In this document: in pieces, positions 8,219 to 14,735 of the stretch
Numbering within the stretch: position 1 is the stretch's first letter
How the letters are laid out: each line of letters begins with the position of its first letter
Source: Rickettsia typhi
GTDB taxonomy: Bacteria > Pseudomonadota > Alphaproteobacteria > Rickettsiales > Deianiraeaceae
Direction of reading: 5' to 3'
Assembly (NCBI GenBank): GCA_945878495.1
Contig: CAMCTP010000009.1
Coordinates: 1-20,698 of the forward strand
DNA: 20,698 nucleotides
Program-made: the position numbers and the translations under genes
The notes under the pieces: generated by a model
The model's input: the letters and a program-made list of their open reading frames with translations, nothing else
What the model was told of the DNA's origin: nothing
Database searches by the model: none

Positions 8219-9499
8219 TCACTCAAATATCTTGGAAATCTTTGCTCCACATGCTTCAAGTTTGGCTGGTAGAAAATCATAACCACGATCTATGTGGTAA
8301 ACTCGATTGATCGTAGTTTTACCCTTTGCCATAAGGCCGGCTATAACCAGTGAAGCTGACGCCCTCAAATCTGTTGCCATAACGCTTGCACCAGATAGCG
8401 ATTCAACCCCTTCAACAAAAGCAGTATTTCCCTTGAGGGTAATATTAGCTCCCATTCGATTTAATTCCGCAACATGCATCATTCTATTTTCGAACATTTC
8501 CTCGATAACAACACTTTTCCCCTTTACGCAGGACAGTAAAGCCATGGCTTGTGCCTGACAATCAGTTGGAAAACCAGGTATTGGAGCCGTGACTATCGTT
8601 GTTGGTAGAAGTTCTCTGGTTTGTATTATATCGATTGTATTTTTATCAATTTGTTTTACATCTATTCCAATTGCGTTTAAAACATCTGTTGTTCCTAGGA
8701 AATCTTCTATATCTGCTCCTTTTAGTTTAATACCAAAGCCAGTTGCCGCTGATGCGATTGCATAGGTAAAAGTTTGAATTCTATCAGACGGAACACGGTA
8801 TTCAGCGCCGTGAAGAGATTTTTTGCCTTGAATTCTAATTTGCCTTGTTCCTGACCCCGAAATATCTGCACCCATTCTTGATAACATATCACAAAGATTT
8901 GTGATTTCCGGCTCAATTGCTGCATTGTTTATAACGGTTTCACCCTCTGCAAGACATGCCGCCATAACTGCATTTTCAGTTCCACCAACTGTTACAATTG
9001 GAAAATCTATTGTATTTCCGATAAGTTTTCCTGATTTAGCAATTGCTCTTAAATAGCCATCGTGGAGGGTAACTTCTGCGCCTAATTTTTCCATAGCCAT
9101 GATGTGTAAATTTACCGGTCTTACACCTATTGCACAACCGCCGGGAAGGCTAATTTCGCAGAACCCGAATCTTGCTAACATTGGACCCATTAGCAATATC
9201 GAAGCTCTCATTTTGCTGACATAGTCATAGTGTATTTGAGTTTTTATATTTTGATTACACTTAAACGACAACCTCATGGTTTCATCTGTCTTTGCCGTTA
9301 AAAGTTCAAGACTTGCTCCAAGATCCGATAAAATAGATGCCATTGAAACTACATCCTGAACATGAGGAAGATTTGAAAATATAACCGGTTCATCTGATAA
9401 AATAGCAGCTGGAAGAACTGTTAATGCTGTATTTTTTGAGCCGTAAATTGATACATTTCCTGACAACTTGTTTCCACCTTCTATTATATATTTGAACAT
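8219..9499 (-). CDS. murA: UDP-N-acetylglucosamine 1-carboxyvinyltransferase (MurA)
   Basis: This cytoplasmic enzyme carries out the first committed step of peptidoglycan synthesis, adding enolpyruvyl from phosphoenolpyruvate to UDP-GlcNAc. The 426-residue length is standard. Diagnostic features are GSKNTAL near the N-terminus (the active-site lysine is K22), the loop LPGGCAIGVRPVNLH with the catalytic cysteine at 122, and PSDRIQTFTYAIA and DLRASASLVIAG in the C-terminal half. The cysteine is present, so the enzyme should be of the fosfomycin-sensitive type. The ATG is 1 bp after the stop of the upstream cyclophilin gene, so the two form an operon. Its presence implies that the organism still makes at least a peptidoglycan precursor. 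Confidence 0.96.
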   Translation of the reverse strand: MFKYIIEGGNKLSGNVSIYGSKNTALTVLPAAILSDEPVIFSNLPHVQDVVSMASILSDLGASLELLTAKTDETMRLSFKCNQNIKTQIHYDYVSKMRASILLMGPMLARFGFCEISLPGGCAIGVRPVNLHIMAMEKLGAEVTLHDGYLRAIAKSGKLIGNTIDFPIVTVGGTENAVMAACLAEGETVINNAAIEPEITNLCDMLSRMGADISGSGTRQIRIQGKKSLHGAEYRVPSDRIQTFTYAIASAATGFGIKLKGADIEDFLGTTDVLNAIGIDVKQIDKNTIDIIQTRELLPTTIVTAPIPGFPTDCQAQAMALLSCVKGKSVVIEEMFENRMMHVAELNRMGANITLKGNTAFVEGVESLSGASVMATDLRASASLVIAGLMAKGKTTINRVYHIDRGYDFLPAKLEACGAKISKIFE

Positions 9500-9500
9500 A

Positions 9501-10151
9501 TTATTTTTGAGAATTTTTTGCTTCTTCTAATTCTGAATCGTATGCGATTTTTGCACTTATTATTTTACTCGGCTTGTCTACCATTCCATTGTTTGATTGA
9601 TCGCCTTTTTTAATTTTGTCAACACAATCCATTCCTTCAGCAACAAATCCCCATACTGTGTATTGTTGATCCAAAAATCTTGAATCATGAGTTACGATGA
9701 AAAATTGAGCATCTGCACTATTTGGATCGCTTGCTCTTGCCATGGAAACTATTCCACGAGTGTGGCTTATACTGTTAAACTCTTGTTTTACTTTAATACC
9801 GCTTGAATGATTTGGATTGCCATTTTTACCCCCAGCCTGTGCCATAAATCCATCTATTACCCTGTGAAATTCAACACCGTCATAATATCCCGACTTTACC
9901 AATTCTTTTATGCGTGCGATATGATTCGGTGCCGCATCTGCAAACATTCCGATTTTAATTGTGCAACCTGTATCCATAGTAAGATATAGTGATTCTTTTA
10001 GATTTTGCTCGACCGCTTGATCGACTTTAACATTTCCATTGGCCATACTGTTATAAATAGAGAAAAAAGATGCAATCAAGATTCCAACAAAAAAAACCGC
10101 TATCAGTCTTTTATTTTTCATATAAGTTGTGATTTGAGTAAAATTTTTCAT
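9501..10151 (-). CDS. Cyclophilin-type peptidyl-prolyl cis-trans isomerase with N-terminal membrane anchor or signal
   Basis: The enzyme speeds proline isomerisation in folding proteins. The core, about residues 52-205, has the cyclophilin motifs FHRVI (catalytic arginine R97), MAQAGG, and DAQFFI (about 147-152), with a tryptophan-containing strand TVWGFVAEG. Residues 14-34 are hydrophobic after KNKR, a signal peptide or uncleaved anchor, so the domain should act in the periplasm. The longest reading starts at 10151. The second ATG (10119-10121, MKNKRLIAVF) gives a more typical signal peptide and may be the real start. It is followed directly by murA. Upstream it diverges from virB8. Confidence 0.92.
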   Translation of the reverse strand: MKNFTQITTYMKNKRLIAVFFVGILIASFFSIYNSMANGNVKVDQAVEQNLKESLYLTMDTGCTIKIGMFADAAPNHIARIKELVKSGYYDGVEFHRVIDGFMAQAGGKNGNPNHSSGIKVKQEFNSISHTRGIVSMARASDPNSADAQFFIVTHDSRFLDQQYTVWGFVAEGMDCVDKIKKGDQSNNGMVDKPSKIISAKIAYDSELEEAKNSQK

Positions 10152-10158
10152 TTTAATC

Positions 10159-10189
10159 TTGACAAAAAGTTAATTTGTATAATTATAAA
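10159..10189 (+). promoter_or_regulatory. Candidate virB8 promoter
   Basis: A perfect TTGACA (10159-10164) faces virB8. Two -10 candidates follow: TATAAT at 10178-10183, with a spacer of only 13 bp, and TATAAA at 10184-10189, with a spacer of 19 bp. Neither spacing is ideal, so the exact promoter is unsure. The core TATAATTATA is self-complementary and could also serve the divergent cyclophilin-murA pair. Confidence 0.4.
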
Positions 10190-10201
10190 AATAATTAACT
10201 T
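10167..10201. repeat. 9-bp inverted repeat bracketing the virB8 -10 region (possible operator)
   Basis: AAGTTAATT (10167-10175) and AATTAACTT (10193-10201) are perfectly complementary across a 17-bp spacer that contains the -10 candidates. The right arm ends 2 bp before a possible TTG start codon. The placement suits a regulator-binding site controlling both divergent transcripts. A transcript hairpin is less likely, since the loop would be long and the stem weak. Confidence 0.4.
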
Positions 10202-10221
10202 AATTGTCAACAACAAAGACT

Positions 10222-10962
10222 ATGAAATATAGCAATGTAGACACAAAAACCAAGAACTGGTATTATGATAAATATATAACTGCAAACATACATAAAAATA
10301 TTTTGCTTATAATAACAATACTATTGTCGATAGGTATTTTTATATCCCTGATTCTAGTGAAATATGTATATGAGAATAAATCAGTTGAACCATATATTAT
10401 AAAAATTGATCCAAAAAGCGGTCGTGCAACAATTGTTGAAACCGAGAGTAAAAAAGTCTATACCGCAGCCGAGGCTTTAAGAGAGTCATTTGTTGTAAGA
10501 TATATAAAATCGAGAGAAGGGTATAAAGATGCAACAATGAAGGAAGATCAAAATCAAGTTAGATTAATGACAACAAAAGATGCATATTCCGTCTACCAAG
10601 GTTCATCGATTAATCAAAATACAGATTCTATACCAAGAAATAGAATTGGAAGTAATATTGAAGTATTTATCAGATCATTGGTTTTTACCGGTCCAAAAAG
10701 TGCTGAAGTTAAAATAACCAAAAGATATGTACAGGACGGTAATGTCTGGCAGAAAAAATTCTTTAGAGTTAGAATATTTTTTGATTTCTACGATCTCGAT
10801 TTATCTCTTGAGGACAGATATCTAAATCCACTTGGATTTCAAGCAGCGATATATGAAGCGATCGAAGAAAAAGTTGCGCCAGATGAAGATCTTGATAAGG
10901 AAAAAGTTGCATCCCCAGAAGAGCAAGCCAAGTTAAATAAAATAGAAAATAAATATGATTAA
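10222..10962 (+). CDS. virB8: Type IV secretion system protein VirB8
   Basis: VirB8 is a bitopic inner-membrane component that assembles the type IV secretion channel. The product has a short cytoplasmic N-terminus ending in WYYDKY, one membrane helix (about residues 25-48 from this start), and a periplasmic NTF2-like domain. Typical elements are VEPYIIKIDPKSGRA after the helix, YIKSREGY, and NPLGFQA near the C-terminal end. About 30 acidic and basic residues follow the domain. In the same frame a TTG at 10204 would add six residues; I prefer this ATG because no Shine-Dalgarno supports the TTG. The usual neighbours virB9, virB10, virB11 and virD4 are missing here; downstream is an eroded gene. 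Rickettsiales commonly scatter and duplicate T4SS genes, so this may be a solitary second copy. Confidence 0.9.
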   Translation: MKYSNVDTKTKNWYYDKYITANIHKNILLIITILLSIGIFISLILVKYVYENKSVEPYIIKIDPKSGRATIVETESKKVYTAAEALRESFVVRYIKSREGYKDATMKEDQNQVRLMTTKDAYSVYQGSSINQNTDSIPRNRIGSNIEVFIRSLVFTGPKSAEVKITKRYVQDGNVWQKKFFRVRIFFDFYDLDLSLEDRYLNPLGFQAAIYEAIEEKVAPDEDLDKEKVASPEEQAKLNKIENKYD

Positions 10963-11485
10963 TAGATTTTAATTTTCATTTAACTTAATGGAACATTGTT
11001 CGTAATATTTTAAAAATGCATCACAATGATTGGCTTCAAAGAAATAAGGTTATAAAACCATGTACTGCAAGGTCAGGAATGCAAGCTGCTGGAACTAAAA
11101 CCCCAAAATACTCCCTATTACCAACAAATAAGCAGTCAGTTCAAAAGCACTAGCAAAGTTGGGATTATACAGAAAAAGCAATTACACCAGTTAAGAGAAA
11201 CGAATGCTAAAAACCAACTTTTAAATCGAGACATAATAGAAGTACAGCCAAGCGTACAAGAAAAGATTAATCAGAAAAACGCCTTAGCAGAGATGGCTAA
11301 ATTTAGCCGAGAATATATTTAAAAAACTCAAGAAGATCAAGATAAAATATATCAAGATTTCCAAAAAAAAGAAAAGCAGCAACAGGCAAAAAAAAGGTGT
11401 ACAATTTAACAGCAAAGTTAAAGTTGGCGGTGGCACTTCAGGGAATGTAGAGGAGCGTTCACTAAGAAAAACCGGTGATGCTCCA

Positions 11486-11767
11486 ATGCTTGGTAATAAA
11501 AAAGCTTTTACTAAAGTAGGCAGATTTGATTTTAATGAACTTCAAACTAGAGATGATCTTAGTGATGATGAAAACCAATCTTTTGTTAGCACAGGATATG
11601 GAACAGAAACAATAAAAAATGGTAATGTTGTAAAAACCAACTCTCATACAAAGAAATCAATTGCTCCACAAAAACAAACAATAATGCAAAAAAACTCTAA
11701 GCAAGCTTCCAGTGTTGCAAGTAGTAAAATTAAGAATAAGAAAAAAATCACCAGACAAAATCCATGA
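11486..11767 (+). CDS. ORF fragment of the eroded gene, first open piece
   Basis: This is 93 codons from an internal ATG. The same frame is open further upstream to the eight-A run at 11388-11395, so the ATG at 11486 is not a convincing natural start. It ends at a TGA that is immediately followed by an in-frame ATG. The product is hydrophilic (SKQASSVASSKIKNKKK near the end). If translated at all, it is probably a remnant. Confidence 0.3.
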   Translation: MLGNKKAFTKVGRFDFNELQTRDDLSDDENQSFVSTGYGTETIKNGNVVKTNSHTKKSIAPQKQTIMQKNSKQASSVASSKIKNKKKITRQNP

Positions 11768-12196
11768 ATGTCTTATAGTCTTGCCGGAGTTAATAATCCT
11801 AAAAACAATTCAAAAAAAGTAGAAACAGCCACTAAGATGAATAATGCAAAAATTAATGCTAAAAATAATGATCCTATAAAAATTCAACAAAATAATAATG
11901 AGTTAATTTTGAACCGTGTAAAAAAATCTATCGATGATATTATTAATAAACATAAAAATGATTTTAATAGAATAATTGCTGATAGAAAATCAAGAAAAAT
12001 AAAAAATCAAAACGAAGAAATAGAACAAAGATTGTATAAAATAGTATCCAATATTAAATACCAAAGGCTTGTCATTGATTCTAAAGCTAACGAAGCAAAT
12101 CGATCGAATATTCATAATAATCATCAAAACCGTTACGCCAATCAAAATTCTGCAAATGTAACATTTGGTCAACAAAGTATCATTATTATCCTATAG
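11768..12196 (+). CDS. ORF fragment of the eroded gene, second open piece
   Basis: This is 142 codons in the same frame as the preceding fragment, starting at the codon right after its TGA, so reinitiation at this ATG is possible. It is Asn/Lys/Ile-rich with a probable long helix (about residues 38-110). The last few residues (SIIIIL) look like out-of-frame reading past a frameshift near 12175. Confidence 0.3.
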   Translation: MSYSLAGVNNPKNNSKKVETATKMNNAKINAKNNDPIKIQQNNNELILNRVKKSIDDIINKHKNDFNRIIADRKSRKIKNQNEEIEQRLYKIVSNIKYQRLVIDSKANEANRSNIHNNHQNRYANQNSANVTFGQQSIIIIL

Positions 12197-12207
12197 ATCA
12201 AAGGAAA

Positions 12208-12825
12208 ATGCATTATGTCGAGCCAAAAATGACATACGCACTGCAGACTAAAAAGACAGCATTTCAAAGCAATATTACAGCCCAAAATAAACAACATCAA
12301 AAATTACCTTCAGAGAGACAACAAAGAGAATTAGCTTATGATGCACGCAATACTGGCGTAGGAAGGACTGCAAATACTAAACAACAACATCAAAGATTGC
12401 ATCCTAGATACCTAGAAGATGGAATTAATAATACAAAAAAAAGAAAAACCAATACAAAGCAAGATTCTGTTATTGAAATGATAAAAGTGATAAATGGAAA
12501 TGAATATATCCAAAATGATCTGCATTCAAATTATCAATATCAGGCTTTGCAAAATAGTTATAATATACCAAGAATAGAAGATATTACATACCAAAGAAAC
12601 GCAAATCTATATGATGCAAGGACAAAAATGAATTATCTACTAAATGCCGGAAATCAAGGTTCTCAATACGGCAATTCTGCATATGGTAACGATTATCAGA
12701 ATTCGAGCCAATATACTCCTTTACCTAGAAAAAATGTTGATCCGCAGGGGTACCTAGATAGTTTGGTTTATAGCAGGGACAGTCTTATAAGTGGAAGTTT
12801 TTTATCAAGTCTACACAGAAGATGA
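12208..12825 (+). CDS. ORF fragment of the eroded gene, C-terminal piece
   Basis: This is 205 codons. The frame is open upstream of the ATG to about 12178, where it joins the previous fragment by a one-base shift. The product is Gln/Asn/Tyr-rich with a run of NSAYGNDYQNSSQYTPLP-like low-complexity sequence near the end and a C-terminus of SFLSSLHRR. No domain is recognised. It is the longest intact piece and could still be expressed alone. Confidence 0.4.
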   Translation: MHYVEPKMTYALQTKKTAFQSNITAQNKQHQKLPSERQQRELAYDARNTGVGRTANTKQQHQRLHPRYLEDGINNTKKRKTNTKQDSVIEMIKVINGNEYIQNDLHSNYQYQALQNSYNIPRIEDITYQRNANLYDARTKMNYLLNAGNQGSQYGNSAYGNDYQNSSQYTPLPRKNVDPQGYLDSLVYSRDSLISGSFLSSLHRR

Positions 12826-12879
12826 GAAATTAGATTTGTTTAATTTAATCTAGGCTATGTAAAAAAATTTGCTAAACAT

Positions 12880-12956
12880 TGGTGCACCCGTAGGGATTCG
12901 AACCCCAAACCTTCTGATCCGTAGTCAGATGCTCTATCCAATTGAGCCACGGGTGC
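12880..12956 (-). tRNA. tRNA-Arg (anticodon ACG)
   Basis: The complement begins GCACCCG and ends CGGGTGC-A-CCA, so the 7-bp acceptor stem is perfect and the CCA end is encoded. The D arm reads GCTCAATTGGATAGAGC. The anticodon stem TCTGA/TCAGA encloses the loop CTACGGA with anticodon ACG. The T arm contains GGTTCGAATCC. The gene is 77 nt with CCA. A34 would be changed to inosine by TadA, so that it reads CGU, CGC and CGA. It is the only tRNA I find, and it sits alone between the eroded gene and the prepilin-like gene. Confidence 0.97.
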
Positions 12957-13020
12957 GTGATTTTGATCGTGAGCTTTGTTTTTTAATTTGCAAATAAAAT
13001 ATGCGATTTTTTTTAATATG

Positions 13021-13048
13021 TTGACTTTTAAATTTATTTTTTTATATT
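13021..13048 (+). promoter_or_regulatory. Candidate sigma70 promoter for the prepilin-like gene
   Basis: TTGACT (13021-13026) and TATATT (13043-13048) are 16 bp apart, each a five-of-six match. The expected transcript start near 13055 lies inside the first copy of the 58-bp duplication, so the transcript would contain both duplicated start codons. Confidence 0.5.
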
Positions 13049-13159
13049 GGTTCGATTTGTATTTTTTTATGAAAAAAAATAAAAAAGATGTATTTTTATC
13101 AATATTCGTTCGATTTGTATTTTTTTATGAAAAAAAATAAAAAAGGTGTATTTTTATCA
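13044..13159 (+). repeat. 58-bp tandem duplication of the prepilin gene start region
   Basis: 13044-13101 and 13102-13159 are adjacent copies, 56 of 58 identical (G/C difference at 13049/13107 and A/G at 13088/13146). Each copy contains the leader, an ATG and codons for MKKNKK followed by D (first copy) or G (second copy) and VFLS. The second copy leads into the full gene. Confidence 0.97.
13069..13140 (+). other. 23-codon decoy or upstream ORF left by the duplication
   Basis: The ATG of the first copy opens MKKNKKDVFLS and then runs out of frame to a TAA at 13138-13140, overlapping the real start at 13127 by 14 nt in another frame. It could be translated from the same mRNA and affect translation of the main gene, or be a harmless relic. 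Confidence 0.4.
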
Positions 13160-14263
13160 CTAGAGTTATTAGTTGCAATACTGGTTGTCATATCATTGCT
13201 TCTTATAGCGGTGCTTGGAATTTTTAGAATGAGAGAGATGTCAAAGATAACGGCAATAATCAATGAAGCGAGCCAATATCTTACAGCAGCTGAAAATTTT
13301 AAAATTGAATTCTCATTTTGGCCTGGTGATCTTAATCTTGACATACTGCAATCTGTTAATAAATTTGATAATAATGAAATTATCACATCCTTTGTTACAT
13401 ACGCAACAACAACTCAGTCCACTCTTCAGTATGAACTTGGGAATGGAGAAATTTCGATGTATAAATACGATGCCGCAACGGGAAACCCCGTTTCTGGCTT
13501 TAATGAGCTTGCGAAAAACTATATGTCATTTAGACATCTTGCAATCTCTGGTCTTATATCCGCTAAAGCTGTAGATTATAAGACTCCGGCTAATTATTTG
13601 TTTAAGAATACTGACATAGCTGGTCTAACTATTGGAACAAAGCCTGGAAAAGCTGGAATTATATTGCCAATAGCAAGTTTTGATAATAAGCTTTTGTGGT
13701 GGTTTGAGTCCATTGCCGGCGATCAATATCGTTCAGTATTTGGATATCCAAAGTCCACATACTCATCTGCTACTACAGATCCTACAGTTTCTGGTTCGTA
13801 CTTGGGAAGAAATGTTGCTAGAAGATTTCCTGTAGCTTTTGATACATATAAAACCTACTGGAAAGAGAGGTACCAAGATGCTCCATTGTTAATATTGTTT
13901 AAACCATCAGATGATATAACAGGTACATCTCTATCTCAGCCTGGATCTTCTTATAATCAATCTATAACCGGACATGGTGCAATTTCTCCTCAGTTGACGA
14001 AGAGAATTTCCGATAGAATGTCGAGCGGTCGTCCATTCGCAGTTACTGGTACCGGCGTAGGCAAGCTTACTGTTACAAGAGGTGGCTGGCTAAAAGCTGA
14101 CGGATGTTTCATGAAAGCTGACGGAACTAATTTTAGCGCATCTCTTACTGATATCAGTGATTTTACTCTTGCAAATATGGACGCTGCCTTGTATAATACA
14201 AATGATTTCAAGGATCCTGAAAAATCTTGTATCTTGTTATTCAAAGGAGAAAGACAGGGATAA
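13127..14263 (+). CDS. Prepilin-like (type II secretion / type IV pilin family) protein
   Basis: From this ATG the product is 378 residues. It begins MKKNKKG, followed by VFLSLELLVAILVV and about 25 hydrophobic residues, the layout of a class III prepilin signal cleaved after Gly7. The glutamate sits at position +6 instead of the usual +5, and +1 is Val, so cleavage by a prepilin peptidase is plausible but not certain. After the helix come MREMSKITAIINEASQYLTA and WPGDL, an element seen in many large pilin-like proteins of proteobacteria. The C-terminal 300 residues form a globular part with two cysteines (about residues 328 and 365). A longer reading from 13088 would add 13 residues encoded by the duplicated leader; I reject it because the pilin signal starts at 13127. 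No other pilus gene is nearby. Confidence 0.78.
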   Translation: MKKNKKGVFLSLELLVAILVVISLLLIAVLGIFRMREMSKITAIINEASQYLTAAENFKIEFSFWPGDLNLDILQSVNKFDNNEIITSFVTYATTTQSTLQYELGNGEISMYKYDAATGNPVSGFNELAKNYMSFRHLAISGLISAKAVDYKTPANYLFKNTDIAGLTIGTKPGKAGIILPIASFDNKLLWWFESIAGDQYRSVFGYPKSTYSSATTDPTVSGSYLGRNVARRFPVAFDTYKTYWKERYQDAPLLILFKPSDDITGTSLSQPGSSYNQSITGHGAISPQLTKRISDRMSSGRPFAVTGTGVGKLTVTRGGWLKADGCFMKADGTNFSASLTDISDFTLANMDAALYNTNDFKDPEKSCILLFKGERQG

Positions 14264-14735
14264 CTCTCTATCATCTCTAACGAGAACTCTATATCTGGGG
14301 TTTGTTTTTTATCAGGCTTCAGATATTTTGTTCTAGTCATAAAATATTAACCTCAGCTTTTTGATTACAGTACACAATTTCTCATCATAGGCGAAATATA
14401 ATCTTTCTTTGACAACTCTTTAATGTCTTATAATTTGATTCTACTTGGCGACTTGTTGCTCGATATTATTTAATTGTTTGCAGAGAAATATCAAGATTAT
14501 AAAACTAACTTTTTATCAAACGGCGAAGCCTTTCGTTGATCTATCTTACGGAAATTTCTTATTGATTAATATTGCTTTCATCGTTCACTTGGTAAAATTT
14601 ATAACGCAATGAAAATATGACGCACGATCAAATAAGGTATATGCAATTAACAATCATCTATTGATATTTTTGCGGCGGGATTGAATGGAAAAAGTCTTCA
14701 TTTTATACCTTGCTTTGGTGGTAAGTTTTATGATA
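14264..14735. other. 472-bp region without a recognisable gene
   Basis: All frames are broken by frequent stops. I see no tRNA, no strong terminator hairpin and no transposase remnant. A TTGACA (14409-14414) and a TATAAT (14429-14434) occur on +, but their 14-bp spacing is too short for a normal promoter. It lies at the 3' ends of two convergent genes (prepilin-like on +, ftsK on -), where a decayed gene could have stood. It is the longest gene-free stretch in the window. Confidence 0.6.

Larger units (their letters stand above)
11016..12825 (+). pseudogene. Eroded gene for a large Gln/Asn/Lys-rich protein, reconstructable as one frame-shifted reading
   Basis: Read with shifts, about 600 codons of uniform Gln/Asn/Lys/Ser-rich sequence run from the ATG at 11016 to the TGA at 12823-12825. 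The lesions are: a shift at about 11110-11150, a TAA at 11320-11322, a shift inside an eight-A run at 11388-11395, a TGA at 11765-11767 after which the same frame goes on, and a shift at about 12170-12180 where GQQ can continue as YHYYPIDQRKMHY. The protein has no membrane segment, signal peptide or motif that I recognise. The long hydrophilic composition resembles candidate secreted effectors, and it lies directly behind virB8. The alternative is several separate small genes, but the continuity across the breaks argues against this. Confidence 0.65.

Noticed and set aside
10991..11001. Perfect palindrome GAACATTGTTC between virB8 and the eroded gene, considered as a LexA-type box
   Set aside because: The spacing differs from both the alphaproteobacterial (GTTC-N7-GTTC) and the Gram-positive (GAAC-N4-GTTC) LexA sites, and no SOS gene follows.
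12832..12851. TAGATT/AATCTA inverted repeat downstream of the tRNA, considered as a terminator
   Set aside because: The stem is 6 bp of mostly A/T, and on the tRNA strand the T run comes before the hairpin, not after it.
13088..13126. Longer start for the prepilin-like gene (13 extra residues)
   Set aside because: These codons come from the duplicated leader, and the class III signal MKKNKKG begins at 13127.
13990..14340. 116-codon frame on - (starts MTRTKYLKPD) covering the end of the prepilin-like gene
   Set aside because: About 80 of its codons are antisense to a well-supported coding frame, and its unique part is short and unrecognised. I treat it as a shadow.
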